DNA of 64,000 bases from Aliirhizobium wenxiniae (GCF_014201355.1 NZ_JACHEG010000008.1:1-64000); one strand, 5' to 3'; positions 27,077 through 35,402 are shown, numbered from the stretch's first letter. The notes: generated by a model not told the origin, from the sequence alone. Numbers and translations: made by a program.

Positions 27077-27218
27077 TGGTCAGGGCGTTTGAAAAAGAGT
27101 GCAATCACGATGCCCCAAGTGCCGCCGGCACTTGCCGTTCAACCAGTGTTTGATTGCGCGAGTCCCGGCGGTTAGAACTGTCAGCGATATTTTTGAGGAT
27201 TGAACACGGGATTATTCG

Positions 27219-27920
27219 ATGACGATTTGCATTTCCGCCGTTAGCGGCAAAGGTGGTGCGGGAAAGACGACTGCAGTCATCCTGCTTGCTGGTGAACTCG
27301 CGCTCCAAGACAAGCGGGTCCTGCTGATAGACGCAGATGGCCGTCAGAATTTGCGAGAATGGTGGAAGCGCTCGTCTGACAAAGATAACCAGCCGGTCGG
27401 CATCGATCTCGTCACGGCCGCGCGGCAGCAGTCAATTCAGCAAATCCTCGAAAATGACGCTGAGAAATACGACGTCGTCATTATGGACTCCCCGGGACAA
27501 GACACCGTTCTCCGCGACACGATTATCGCAGGGTCCGACGTCGTGCTGACACCGATTCAGCCAAACCAGGACGAAATCCTTGCAGCTGGCCAGGCAGCGC
27601 AGGATATCGCGGACACGGCAGATAGGACCGGTCGGGCAATCCCTCATGTGAACTTTGTCACTCGGATCACGGTTCCGGCGCGCGCACTGGAGGCCTATCG
27701 GCTGATCCGGCCGTTCATCGCGAACTTGCAGGAAGGAGGATACGACTCTCACCTGCTGGAGACCGAGCTCTACGAGCGCAACTGCTACAGGGAGGTCCGC
27801 AATGGTTACGGAACAGTCCAGATGCTGGAGGTGACCGAGCCAGTCCGCAAAGCTCGGGTCGAGATCTTGAATCTGACCCAGGAGATCGGAAAATTTCTAC
27901 CTCAATCTGCAAGGAGCTAA
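27219..27920 (+). CDS. ParA-family ATPase, VirC1/type Ib partition-like
   Basis: 233 residues with deviant Walker A KGGAGKTT at residues 11-18, A' motif VLLIDADGRQN (the usual DADPQ proline is missing) and Walker B VVIMDSPGQD. It lacks an N-terminal helix-turn-helix, which places it with small type Ib ParA proteins and with Agrobacterium VirC1, which promotes relaxosome assembly at T-DNA borders. Followed after three bases by an RHH protein, the arrangement of both parF/parG and virC1/virC2. The location next to oriT makes a transfer-linked role plausible; plasmid partition is the alternative. Confidence 0.8.
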   Translation: MTICISAVSGKGGAGKTTAVILLAGELALQDKRVLLIDADGRQNLREWWKRSSDKDNQPVGIDLVTAARQQSIQQILENDAEKYDVVIMDSPGQDTVLRDTIIAGSDVVLTPIQPNQDEILAAGQAAQDIADTADRTGRAIPHVNFVTRITVPARALEAYRLIRPFIANLQEGGYDSHLLETELYERNCYREVRNGYGTVQMLEVTEPVRKARVEILNLTQEIGKFLPQSARS

Positions 27921-27923
27921 ACC

Positions 27924-28310
27924 ATGGCGAAAGGCCAGACGACGATCTCGGATTTCGCGGTCGCCCCACGTCGGGCACGCATCGATCCCGTTACGGAAAC
28001 GCTGACACCCGAGAGGGAGACTCCTCCGCCAGACGAAGCCGAGCAGACAAGCGGCCCCAGCTTGATCGCGCCAGATTCTGAGACGCGCAAACGGCGCGCG
28101 ACCGCGAGAGCGCTCGAACAGGAAGAGTCACGCGTCCGGCTGAGTGATCTCAAACGAGCCAAGGCGCGTGAGAGCAAGCACTATGTGAACTGCCCGCTCG
28201 ATTACGATACGAAGAAGCGGCTCGAGCGCGCCGCCTCTGAAAATGACTTGAAAATGACGGTGATCATCAAGGCAGCGATTGATCAGTACCTTCGCGACAA
28301 CGGTTATTGA
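27924..28310 (+). CDS. Ribbon-helix-helix partner of the ParA/VirC1-like ATPase
   Basis: 128 residues. The N-terminal half is charged and probably disordered (PRRARIDPVTETLTPERETP). The C-terminal 45 residues (HYVNCPLDYDTKKRLERAAS then NDLKMTVIIKAAIDQYLRDN) look like a ribbon-helix-helix DNA-binding domain. GCAAGGAG precedes the ATG. Gene order and size fit ParG-like centromere-binding proteins; VirC2 is a larger RHH protein in the same operon position. The TCACACGA cluster upstream of the ATPase gene is its most likely binding site. Confidence 0.7.
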   Translation: MAKGQTTISDFAVAPRRARIDPVTETLTPERETPPPDEAEQTSGPSLIAPDSETRKRRATARALEQEESRVRLSDLKRAKARESKHYVNCPLDYDTKKRLERAASENDLKMTVIIKAAIDQYLRDNGY

Positions 28311-28526
28311 GCTTGCGTCAGGGAGGATCAAGGTAACGGATCCTACGGAATCACACCCAGCGCGGCACAACTCCGCGCACCACGGCCTCGATCAACGTTA
28401 CTCTCTTTGCTTGCATCCGAGGCGACTATACCTATTCATCGCAACCGGAGGGGCCATTGTCAGCCACGACCCCAAATAGGTTATAAAAGGCAAAAGAATC
28501 GCACGAAACGAATGATGCCAAAGTGA

Positions 28527-28564
28527 ACCGATTTGGTGCATAGTATCCACCTAAGGGTGGGATA
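28527..28564. promoter_or_regulatory. Operator-like sequences upstream of the Xre regulator
   Basis: ACCGATTTGGTGCA (28527-28540) matches 13 of 14 bases of the virB1/nuclease promoter element. It forms an imperfect dyad with ATGCCAAA at 28514-28521. A second palindrome, CCACCTAAGGGTGG, follows at about 28547-28560 and shares CCTAAGGGTGGG with a hairpin at 29356-29375. Likely autoregulatory sites of the HTH protein whose start lies at 28581. Confidence 0.55.
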
Positions 28565-28580
28565 GGGAAAAAGACTGAAA

Positions 28581-29069
28581 ATGCCGAAGTTGAAGGACCT
28601 TGATAAGTTCAAGAATGCCAAAGGCCTTGTAGAGACGACGGATTCCCAGTCTGAAAAGCCGCTATATCGCCGATCTGGTTTCGAAGGGATCGTCAGCTTC
28701 GAGACAATGGATGAGAGGATTTCATCCTATCTCACCAACGCCCGCGAACACGCTGGTATTTCGCGGGCCGATTTCGCGGCCATGATTGGGCTTGCGACTG
28801 CCGTCTACGGCCGTTACGAGCGCGCCGAATCTCGCATGACCGTCACGCGAATGATTCATCTATGCGAGTTGCTGGACATTCTCCCGATCGACATCATCAG
28901 CGTTGTGGCACCGCACCTTTACGGCCGAACACCGGAAGAGGCGAAAGACTACGTCGAACTGACGCACATCATCAGAAATCTGCCACACGACACCGTGCGC
29001 GATCTCATGGGTTTGTTAAAGCGGATGACCCCAGACACGACGGCCAGCGATCAAGCTTCCAACGGCTAA
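28581..29069 (+). CDS. Xre-type HTH regulator
   Basis: 162 residues. The central helix-turn-helix (about residues 52-105: YLTNAREHAGISRADFAAMIGLATAVYGRYERAESRMTV, in two parts) is of the Cro/C1 type, flanked by a basic N-terminus and a C-terminal helical region (DTVRDLMGLLKRM). The start ATG 28581 follows GGGAAAAAGACTGAAA. Xre repressors commonly silence rhizobial conjugation operons, and a sequence upstream of this gene recurs in the virB1 promoter, so it is the leading candidate for the master regulator of transfer. Confidence 0.8.
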   Translation: MPKLKDLDKFKNAKGLVETTDSQSEKPLYRRSGFEGIVSFETMDERISSYLTNAREHAGISRADFAAMIGLATAVYGRYERAESRMTVTRMIHLCELLDILPIDIISVVAPHLYGRTPEEAKDYVELTHIIRNLPHDTVRDLMGLLKRMTPDTTASDQASNG

Positions 29070-29355
29070 GAACCTCGTCAGCCCCCGGTGCGCCCATGCA
29101 AAAGGGGATCGCTTGGGCCTTGGCAGTCTCGGAGGAAAACCCGAGACTTGAGATTCAGCCTATAGGGCCGAAGCTCACCTGCTCATACCGAGCTTGTGGC
29201 CTTTGCACGGCACTTTAGGTGGCGTAGAAGAGCCGCAGCTCGACCGCAAATAACGGACATCCGTGAAGGCAGTCGTCCCGCTTCGGTTTACCACAAGACT
29301 TCGGCCGGCACTTCGGCGCAATTTGAATAAGCGCGTTCTGGCCTTCGTCTGCTGC
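29070..29355. other. Non-coding stretch after the regulator
   Basis: No frame with recognisable protein similarity or ribosome-binding site. A 118-codon frame overlapping the end of the Xre gene is a shadow. Base composition is close to the surroundings. It leads into the hairpin cluster. Confidence 0.4.
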
Positions 29356-29530
29356 GCCCACCCCTAAGGGTGGGCTACGGCCCTACGGGCTGGAAACCAA
29401 ACCGGGCCAAAACCCGGTTCTTGTAGCCGCCCTTAAAACGGGGCGGCCCTGCGCTGATGATTGCGTCGAATGCAGCTTCTTCCGCGGCGTTCTGCTGCTC
29501 AGCTGCCGCTGACAGCGGGGACAAGTCCCC
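29356..29530. repeat. Cluster of five perfect hairpins
   Basis: Perfect inverted repeats in 175 bp: GCCCACCC/GGGTGGGC (29356-29375, loop CTAA), GCCC/GGGC (29380-29390), AACCGGG/CCCGGTT (29400-29419), GCCGCCC/GGGCGGC (29426-29447) and GGGGAC/GTCCCC (29517-29530). No T-runs follow, so they are not ordinary terminators. A structured RNA, a single-strand origin/promoter in the DNA entering during transfer, or protein-binding sites are possible. Confidence 0.6.
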
Positions 29531-29546
29531 AATCGTCACAATCTCC

Positions 29547-29780
29547 TTAACGTTTTTTTGTTGAACTGTCAGGATGACGAAGCCTCCGAGACCCAGACCA
29601 CTCCTTCGCGATACCGAGGCCCCGATCCGTTCGCGGCCGCGCGGTCATGCTGATCTGTGCGATGAACACAAGAAACTTAGCGCGCTTATGCACAATAACG
29701 CCTTGATATGATCCGTTTGGGGCTGGCACCGCCGGCAACACGAGGCCAGCCGCCTGAAGTCTCTGTCTAACGATACACAT
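29547..29780 (-). pseudogene. RidA (YjgF/UK114) N-terminal fragment
   Basis: The first about 45 residues (RLQAAGLVLPAVPAPNGSYQGVIVH) match the RidA N-terminus of the 150-residue branch (RLxxLGxxLPxxPAPxxxYVP). The frame then departs into unrelated sequence and stops after 77 residues instead of about 150. Interpreted as a truncated remnant. An intact but different RidA gene lies at 49665-50054. Confidence 0.55.
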
Positions 29781-29919
29781 TTTCAGACCCTACGAGTGCG
29801 AAATGCTCATTTGAACGTCGCCTCCGATGAGGCACCCTATGGGCTTCCCTCCCGAGAACCCGAGCCGAGTAGTTCCGAAGACTTCGAGCTAGCGCATCGT
29901 CAAAGCCTCGCTGTTCGCT

Positions 29920-30156
29920 TTGTCAGATCCGGATGTCAAAGACCGCAATGTGCTTGAAGCCATCTATGGCCTTGCCATTACTTATAGGCTCTCGTCGCTC
30001 GGCGTCGAGGCGGACGCCCACGAGGTCGATGACGAGGATGATTCAGCGCCCTCCATATCTCAGGCGCTCAAAAAGAGGCTGGAGACAACTGCCTCGACAA
30101 TCTCGTCTACAAATGCGGATAGGGCTCTGGCTGAGATGCCCAAAGGCGTTCACTGA
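29920..30156 (+). CDS. Small hypothetical protein
   Basis: Open frame of 78 codons from TTG 29920 (MSDPDVKDRNVLEAIYGLAI). It is acidic in the middle (EVDDEDDSAP) with a predicted helical C-terminus. No ribosome-binding site is evident and no family is recognised. It lies in a gene-poor stretch between the transfer module and the first stress cassette, and could be a remnant. Confidence 0.3.
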   Translation: MSDPDVKDRNVLEAIYGLAITYRLSSLGVEADAHEVDDEDDSAPSISQALKKRLETTASTISSTNADRALAEMPKGVH

Positions 30157-30491
30157 CAAGATTGCTGGAGCACTACTGCGGTCAGCCCTCATCTCGCGTG
30201 TCCATTGCAATGTGCCGGGCGGTTAATCCCCGCCGCTGCATCTTCTTCAACAGGCACTGAGCGCCCAGGCGATCTTGCCGACAACCACTGGTTCGAGGCC
30301 GGCCGCGACGAAGCATCGATGCCCTCCACCTACCACACCGGTCGTTTCGTCCTCCGGCTGACGGCTGACGTCATCCTCCGCATTTGTCGGCATCGTGTTA
30401 ACATATGTGGTGGAGCGCCCTCGCCACGAGCATAGCTTGGACATGGCCGTGTGCTCGGCCAGGAGGAGCATATGCAGACTCACGCGCCCCT
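30157..30491. other. Gene-poor stretch before the first stress cassette
   Basis: Only short overlapping frames without ribosome-binding sites. A GTTAACATATGTGG sequence at 30396-30409 resembles CATTAACATATGTAA ahead of the second cassette (56221-56235), which fits an old duplication reaching upstream of the sigma gene. Confidence 0.35.
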
Positions 30492-30686
30492 ATGTCTTGT
30501 CGCCAAATGATCTCTCCAACGTGGCTCTCGCTCATCGCGGGGGCGATGGCGAGCCCAGCTGCGCCGATCTCGACCCCCGACGATGTCGCCAGGACTGCGC
30601 TCCGCTTTTACCAGATGGGACTCGACGACAGGAAAGTGGCCGACGCGAACAGGTCCCCCGCCCTCTCGCGGGTTGTACCAAGCTGA
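30492..30686 (+). CDS. Degenerate copy of the small protein preceding the ECF sigma gene
   Basis: The frame beginning at ATG 30492 (MSCRQMISPTWLSL) contains ISTPDDVARTALRFYQMGLDDRK. This resembles VDPVFLARAVLHFYGRGLVDPDR of the 109-residue protein encoded just before the second sigma gene (56303-56632). It ends earlier and is otherwise diverged, so it may be non-functional. Its position upstream of the sigma gene is conserved between the two cassettes. Confidence 0.4.
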   Translation: MSCRQMISPTWLSLIAGAMASPAAPISTPDDVARTALRFYQMGLDDRKVADANRSPALSRVVPS

Positions 30687-30730
30687 ACCCCACTTTTAGC
30701 CAACGCCATCCATGCTCGAGAGGGGATGTC

Positions 30731-31231
30731 ATGAGAAGCATCGGAACAGACGACGCCATCCAGGCAGAGATGGTCCAGACCATCCCCGCGCTGCGCAACT
30801 TCGCGACGAGATTCGTTCGTGATCGCAGCGAAGTTGATGACCTCGTCCAGGAAACGCTCACGCGCGGTCTTGCCAATATCGACAAATTCCAGCCGGGGAC
30901 CCGGTTGCGATCATGGATGTTCACGATCATGCGAAACACGTTCTGTACCGGATATCATCGGGGACGTCGTGAGGTTGCCGGGTTGGACGACTGCGTCTCG
31001 TTGCAGGCCTCCGTGCCGCCCGCGCAGGAATGGGGCGTGCGGATGCAGGAGTTCTCGGAGGCTGTAGCTCGGCTTTCTCCCGAGCACCGCAAAGCTTTCA
31101 ATATGGTCTTGATGGACGGCTTGTCCTACGAGACCGCCGCAAGCTGCTGCGGGTGCCCCGTGGGCACGATTAAAAGCCGCGTCAGCCGCATACGTCTTGC
31201 ACTCGCCCAGCAAACGGGAGGCGTCTGGTAG
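30731..31231 (+). CDS. ECF sigma factor, EcfG-like, copy 1
   Basis: 166 residues from ATG 30731, preceded by GAGAGGGG; a longer in-frame start upstream is not supported. Sigma-2 region (DRSEVDDLVQETLTRGLANIDKFQPGTRLRSWMFTIMRNTFCTGY) and sigma-4 region (LSPEHRKAFNMVLMDGLSYETAASCCGCPVGTIKSRVSRIRLAL, in parts) match the ECF15/EcfG general-stress group of alphaproteobacteria. No NepR or PhyR gene is adjacent. A close paralogue lies at 56622-57119 in the same gene order. Likely directs GGAAC-N17-GTT promoters found at the right end of the window. Confidence 0.85.
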   Translation: MRSIGTDDAIQAEMVQTIPALRNFATRFVRDRSEVDDLVQETLTRGLANIDKFQPGTRLRSWMFTIMRNTFCTGYHRGRREVAGLDDCVSLQASVPPAQEWGVRMQEFSEAVARLSPEHRKAFNMVLMDGLSYETAASCCGCPVGTIKSRVSRIRLALAQQTGGVW

Positions 31232-31393
31232 AAGGACAGCAGCTCTTCCAATTGATGCACGGCGGTGCCGGTTAACTTATGTGCTGGCGTGGAGGAGTGT
31301 TGTCATGTCTAAGCGAGCGATCGACGGCATCCTTTAAGGCCAGCCGTTGACCGAGAGACGGTGCGCTCCCGCCAGGATCAGGAGCAACGCCAC

Positions 31394-31624
31394 ATGGCGC
31401 AGTATTTCTTTCATGTCATGAATGGCAAAGCCATCATTGACGACGTCGGTATAGAGCTACACGATATGGACCAGGTCCGCACTGAAGCAATCCGGGCCTC
31501 AGGTCAGATGGTTAGCAACGGGGAACACGCCTGGAAAGGTCAGGCCTGGCAGATGATCGTGACTGACTCGGTCGGTACGATTGTCTTCGGCGTCAATTTT
31601 TCGGTCGACCGTCACGGGCTTTGA
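31394..31624 (+). CDS. DUF6894-like small protein, copy 1
   Basis: 76 residues from ATG 31394 (MAQYFFHVMNGKAIIDDVGIEL). The pattern YFFHVMNG...D..GIEL.D...VRTEAIRASGQM belongs to a small cytosolic family common in rhizobia and of unknown function. It is followed by a convergent Crp/Fnr gene 15 bp away. The copy at 57266-57496 is very similar, including the C-terminal VFGVNFSVDRHGL. Confidence 0.75.
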   Translation: MAQYFFHVMNGKAIIDDVGIELHDMDQVRTEAIRASGQMVSNGEHAWKGQAWQMIVTDSVGTIVFGVNFSVDRHGL

Positions 31625-31639
31625 ACCGCTGGTAGCCCG

Positions 31640-32380
31640 TCATTTCGAACTGCCACCGTTCGCAAGACCTGGCCATCGGAGATGCAGGTAGGATGGATCG
31701 AAGTCGGAGTATTCCGCTAAACGTCGCACGTTCGGTATTACGATTCGCTCGTTTTTTAATGTCACCAAACCCGCTTCGCGTAATTCCTTCAGGCTTCGGT
31801 TGGCGTGAACGATCGACAGGCCCATCGTGTCGCTCAGTTCGGCTTGAGTCAGCGGGAGTTCAAATGAACCGTCGTTGGTCAGGCCGACGGCTTTCATCCT
31901 TTCATGCAGTTCGCAGAAAAGGTGCGAAATGCGGTGTGGCGCGGAGCGTTGGCCGAGGTTGACAAGCCATTCCCGCAACGTCGCCTCGTCCACCAGGGAA
32001 CACATCCAAAGGGCACGGGCGAGCGACGGTCTGCGCTCGGTGAGTTCGAGTATCGTGGCGGGCGACAGGTAGGCGACGCGGCACGGGCTCAGCGTTGCGA
32101 TGCTGTGGTCCATCTTCTTCAGCAAGGCGACGTGCGGGTCGCAGAAATCTCCTGGGATCAGATAGGCGAAGATGTGCCTCCGACCGTCCGAGGTCACCTT
32201 GTAGCGCATCGCGAACCCCTCGAGGATCAGCAACACGTTCTCGGGATTGTCTCCCTCACTGATGAGGTCCTTATCAGCATCCACGTCCCTCGTTCGGCTG
32301 GAGATCGACTTTAGCCACTCGCGATCATCGGAGTGCAAGGGTTCGAAACTGTCTAGCTTTCGCAGGAATGCGTTCGGCAC
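31640..32380 (-). CDS. Crp/Fnr-family regulator, copy 1
   Basis: 246 residues from GTG 32380, chosen because GAGGAAAGG lies six to eight bases upstream and the start aligns with the paralogue at 58247. The cyclic-nucleotide-like sensor domain (ISEGDNPENVLLILEGFAMRYK, FAYLIPGDFCDPHVALLKKMDHSI) is followed by a Crp-type HTH (LTQAELSDTMGLSIVHANRSLKEL). No N-terminal cysteine cluster is present, so it is not an oxygen-sensing Fnr. The signal is unknown. Convergent with the DUF6894 gene and divergent from the DUF892 gene. Confidence 0.85.
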   Translation of the reverse strand: MPNAFLRKLDSFEPLHSDDREWLKSISSRTRDVDADKDLISEGDNPENVLLILEGFAMRYKVTSDGRRHIFAYLIPGDFCDPHVALLKKMDHSIATLSPCRVAYLSPATILELTERRPSLARALWMCSLVDEATLREWLVNLGQRSAPHRISHLFCELHERMKAVGLTNDGSFELPLTQAELSDTMGLSIVHANRSLKELREAGLVTLKNERIVIPNVRRLAEYSDFDPSYLHLRWPGLANGGSSK

Positions 32381-32677
32381 GTTCAGCCTTTCCTCGGGTT
32401 GCATGACAGGCGAGCGGATGCACACTGCCACGTCCCGCTCTGGCAGCTCGCCAAGCCAGCCAGACCACCTCAAAATCCGATTGAATATAAACTATGTAAA
32501 CCCGTGCGGCGGTTTCGACAATTATATCGTTTGAAGCTGCTTCTCAAAAATCAACGCCTCCGGTTTGTCCGAAACCGTACCAACCGCCTTATCTTCGATA
32601 GTCGTCGCAAGTCAGCTGGAACCAAGTCGTCCGCCTTCGACTTTCCTGGTCATCACAACCCGATGGAGGATAACGAA

Positions 32678-33184
32678 TTGGCTGCGACCAAAACGCTCGA
32701 TGACCTGTTTCTTGATACCCTCAAGGACATTTACTTTGCCGAAAAGCAGATCCTGAGGGCTCTCCCGAAGATGGCGCGTGCGGCGCAATCGGAAGAGGGA
32801 AAGGCGGGCTTCCTGCAGCACCGCGATGAGACTCAGGGCCAGATCGAACGCCTCGAACAGGTCTTCGAATTGCTGGGCAAAGCTGCTCGAGGCAAAACCT
32901 GTGAAGCGATCCAGGGGATCATCGCCGAGGGCGAGGAGATCATGGAGGAATTCAAGGGCTCTCCTGCACTCGACGCCGGTTTGATTTCGTCGGCTCAGGC
33001 AGTCGAACATTATGAGATTGCCCGTTACGGCACGCTGATTGAATGGGCAGGTCAGCTCGGACTTGCCGATGCTGTCCCGCTGCTGCAGGCCAACCTGCAG
33101 GAAGAAGAAGCAACGGACCAGAAGCTCACGCAGCTCGCCAAGGCGTCGGCGAACGACAAAGCAAAGGCCAAGAAATCCGCCTGA
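32678..33184 (+). CDS. DUF892 (YciE-type ferritin-like) protein, copy 1
   Basis: 168 residues from TTG 32678 with GGAGG upstream; ATG 32663 is the alternative. Ferritin-like four-helix protein: KTLDDLFLDTLKDIYFAEKQIL, then EGEEIMEEF and AVEHYEIARYGTL, with Glu/His positions that bind a di-iron centre in relatives. Strongly induced by stress in other bacteria; the exact role is unknown. Nearly identical in layout to the copy at 59258-59758. The C-terminus is Lys/Ala-rich. Followed by a Rho-independent terminator. Confidence 0.85.
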   Translation: MAATKTLDDLFLDTLKDIYFAEKQILRALPKMARAAQSEEGKAGFLQHRDETQGQIERLEQVFELLGKAARGKTCEAIQGIIAEGEEIMEEFKGSPALDAGLISSAQAVEHYEIARYGTLIEWAGQLGLADAVPLLQANLQEEEATDQKLTQLAKASANDKAKAKKSA

Positions 33185-33204
33185 GATTCAAACGTTCAGA
33201 CAAC

Positions 33205-33231
33205 AAAGGTCGCCCAAGAGGCGGCCTTTTT
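33205..33231 (+). terminator. Rho-independent terminator after DUF892 copy 1
   Basis: Stem AAAGGTCGCC / GGCGGCCTTT with a short loop, ending in a T-run (CCTTTTTG). It lies 21 bp after the stop codon. Confidence 0.8.
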
Positions 33232-33359
33232 GCGTCGCCTCGTTACCTCCGGCAGAGCTGGATGACCTAGAGCCCGCTGCAACGTAGCATCATCACCTCC
33301 ACATCCCATCACAGGGTTCACTGCGCAATTCGCCTCTGTTAGTCGTGTCCCCGAAACCC

Positions 33360-33755
33360 TCACGCGGTTCCGAGTGCGTCGTGGGCTAGATGGTCACGAG
33401 AAAACTCTCGCACCGCGACCAAGACAGGCATGAGCGCGTGTCCCGCACGCGAAAGCCTGTACTCAACGCGCGGACGCTGCTCAGCGTAATCCTGTCGCTC
33501 GACAAGCCCGTCCTTCTCGAGGTCTCGCAGATGCTGTGTTAGCATTTTTTGCGAGATCCCTGGCATGTCTCGAAGGAGTTGCGAGCTGCGCATCGAGTGT
33601 GTCGCGAAGAGCCGGAACAGGATCGGTAACTTCCACCGTCCGCTCAATACCCTGAAAGCACGGCCAACGTGAGCAACAGAGCCATCTGGTCCAAGGCATA
33701 TGGCTCGATCCTCATCTGCTATGGGCACTTTTAAGTGCGTAATTGTCTCGGCCAT
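33360..33755 (-). CDS. HxlR-family transcriptional regulator
   Basis: 131 residues from ATG 33755, with GGAGGAAGGGTG upstream; longer in-frame sequence is not used. A single winged-helix HxlR domain (VLSGRWKLPILFRLF, GISQKMLTQHLRDLEKDGLVERQDY, RVEYRLSRAGHAL) spans most of the protein. It diverges from an SDR gene 47 bp away and probably controls it, as is usual for this family. The inducer is unknown; one cysteine (ICLGPDG) near the N-terminus could be redox-sensitive. Confidence 0.88.
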   Translation of the reverse strand: MAETITHLKVPIADEDRAICLGPDGSVAHVGRAFRVLSGRWKLPILFRLFATHSMRSSQLLRDMPGISQKMLTQHLRDLEKDGLVERQDYAEQRPRVEYRLSRAGHALMPVLVAVREFSRDHLAHDALGTA

Positions 33756-33802
33756 CACCCTTCCTCCATAACATTCTCGGCTCTTAACATGGGAATACCG
33801 CG

Positions 33803-34609
33803 ATGGATTTGAAACTGGATGGAAAGATCGCGCTGGTGACGGGCAGCAGCAAGGGCATCGGCGAAGGAATTGCGCACGGTTTGGCACGCGAGGGCGTCGT
33901 CATCATTGTCCACGGACGTGATAAAGCGAAAACCGAAGCGGTGGCGCACAACATCATTGCAGAAGGAGGGCGCGCGCACGTGGTCCTTGGTGACCTGACG
34001 CGCGAGGAAGAAGTGCAGCGTCTGGTCGATGAGACCAAAGCCTTGGGAGCCGTCGAGATCGTCATCAACAATGCGGGCGGCTCCGGCGAAACGCAGACCT
34101 GGGAGACGACGCGACCCGAGATTTGGGCGGAAGGATATGATCGCAATGTGCTTGCAGCCGTCAGGATTACTACTCCCCTGCTGCCTGCCATGCGTGCGGC
34201 CAAGTGGGGCAGGATCATCAATGTTTCCAGCCTCGCGGGATTGATGCCCCCTGCTGGACGCCCTGACTACGCTGCCGCGAAAGCGGCAATGATCGCCATG
34301 ACCGCGTCGCTCGCCAAAGCCGTCGCCCTCGATGGCATTACCGCAAATACCGTATCGCCAGGAACGATCCGCAGCATCAGCCTCGATGAGGCTTTTCGCA
34401 AGGCGGCGGTAGGACAGGGCTTGGCCCCCGACGCACCTTGGTCGGAAGTGGAGCGGCAAGTCCTGCCTCTTTTTGCTCAAGTCCCCGTAGGGCGCGTCGG
34501 CACGCTCGAGGAGATCGCTGACGCTGTCGTCTTTCTCGCAAGTCCCCGCGCCGGCTACATCACCGGCGTCAATCTGAGGCTGGATGGCGGCCTTTGGCCC
34601 GGGCTTTAG
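33803..34609 (+). CDS. SDR-family oxidoreductase (3-oxoacyl-ACP-reductase-like)
   Basis: 268 residues. Cofactor loop TGSSKGIG near residue 14, NNAG, catalytic Ser in NVSSLAG and YAAAKAA, and the C-terminal GRVGTLEEIADAVVFLASPRAGYITGVNLRLDGG typical of FabG-like SDRs. Divergent from the HxlR regulator. Its end overlaps the convergent PNPOx-like gene by four bases. Substrate unknown. Confidence 0.87.
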   Translation: MDLKLDGKIALVTGSSKGIGEGIAHGLAREGVVIIVHGRDKAKTEAVAHNIIAEGGRAHVVLGDLTREEEVQRLVDETKALGAVEIVINNAGGSGETQTWETTRPEIWAEGYDRNVLAAVRITTPLLPAMRAAKWGRIINVSSLAGLMPPAGRPDYAAAKAAMIAMTASLAKAVALDGITANTVSPGTIRSISLDEAFRKAAVGQGLAPDAPWSEVERQVLPLFAQVPVGRVGTLEEIADAVVFLASPRAGYITGVNLRLDGGLWPGL

Positions 34610-35322
34610 GAGTAGGCCAGCTGGTAGGCTTCCAGCAGAGCTTCCTCCAGATGCCGTCCCTCGCGGTAGGATTCAAGGGTGGTGGCCCGCTCGACGCCGG
34701 GTATGATGCGAGGACAGGGTTCGGGTGTGCCGATCACTGTGCGGATCGGCAGGCGTTCGGCATAGATAGGCAGCTCATAATCTTCCTCGTCATCGACGAC
34801 GCCTCTAGCGCGAATTTTGGCTGAGGCCTTTTCGATCTCCATCGCAATTACGGCCGTCGCCTTCGTCTCCTGTCCAGTGGTTGGGCGCAGCAGAGCAGTC
34901 CTGTCTGGAAAGAAACGGTCCACCATCATCGTCAGCGCGCGGTCTTTCTCCACCAGATCCGTCACCAGCCGTGCTGTTCCGAAAGCCATGACCGAACGGT
35001 AGTCGGCGGAATGGTTGAAGCCGGACCGGGCTAGGACGATGCTGTCGAAATGTGTGACGGTAAGACAGGCGGGCTCCCCCTTTGAAAGATTGCGCAACAT
35101 TCTGCTTGCGCTGCTGCCATGCCAATACAGCCGCGTACCTTCCCGCCAGAAGAGTGTTGGCGTGCAGAACGGGCGCTCATCGATCACGTAGGCTACATGC
35201 GCGAGCGCGGCAGAATCCAGCAGTGCATGCACGGTGTCATGATCATAAAAGCCGCGATCATGGCGACGCTTGACCTTGTTCGTCGCATCGACAGGATATT
35301 GATCTGAAGAGTGGTCGGGCAT
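34606..35322 (-). CDS. Pyridoxamine 5'-phosphate oxidase-family flavoprotein
   Basis: 238 residues from ATG 35322 with GAAGGAAG upstream. The FMN-binding split-barrel fold is indicated by VHALLDSAALAHVAYVIDERPFCTPTLFW and the LYWHGSSASRMLRNL stretch, which match the nitroimidazole-resistance (NimA)/PNPOx-like group more than true PdxH. Divergent from a MocR/PdxR-type regulator. Such pairs are common and usually link a PLP-sensing regulator to a flavoprotein; the true substrate is unknown. Confidence 0.82.
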   Translation of the reverse strand: MPDHSSDQYPVDATNKVKRRHDRGFYDHDTVHALLDSAALAHVAYVIDERPFCTPTLFWREGTRLYWHGSSASRMLRNLSKGEPACLTVTHFDSIVLARSGFNHSADYRSVMAFGTARLVTDLVEKDRALTMMVDRFFPDRTALLRPTTGQETKATAVIAMEIEKASAKIRARGVVDDEEDYELPIYAERLPIRTVIGTPEPCPRIIPGVERATTLESYREGRHLEEALLEAYQLAYS

Positions 35323-35402
35323 GATCTGGCTTCCTTCATAACTTGTTGTCATCATCTTCCACCAGTAACGTGGTCGCGAGTAGGTCCAGTTTTGAGCGAT
35401 TT

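Noticed and set aside
32616..32641. GGAAC-N19-TT upstream of DUF892 copy 1
   Set aside because: Spacing is one base longer and the G before TT is missing; possible weak promoter but not called.
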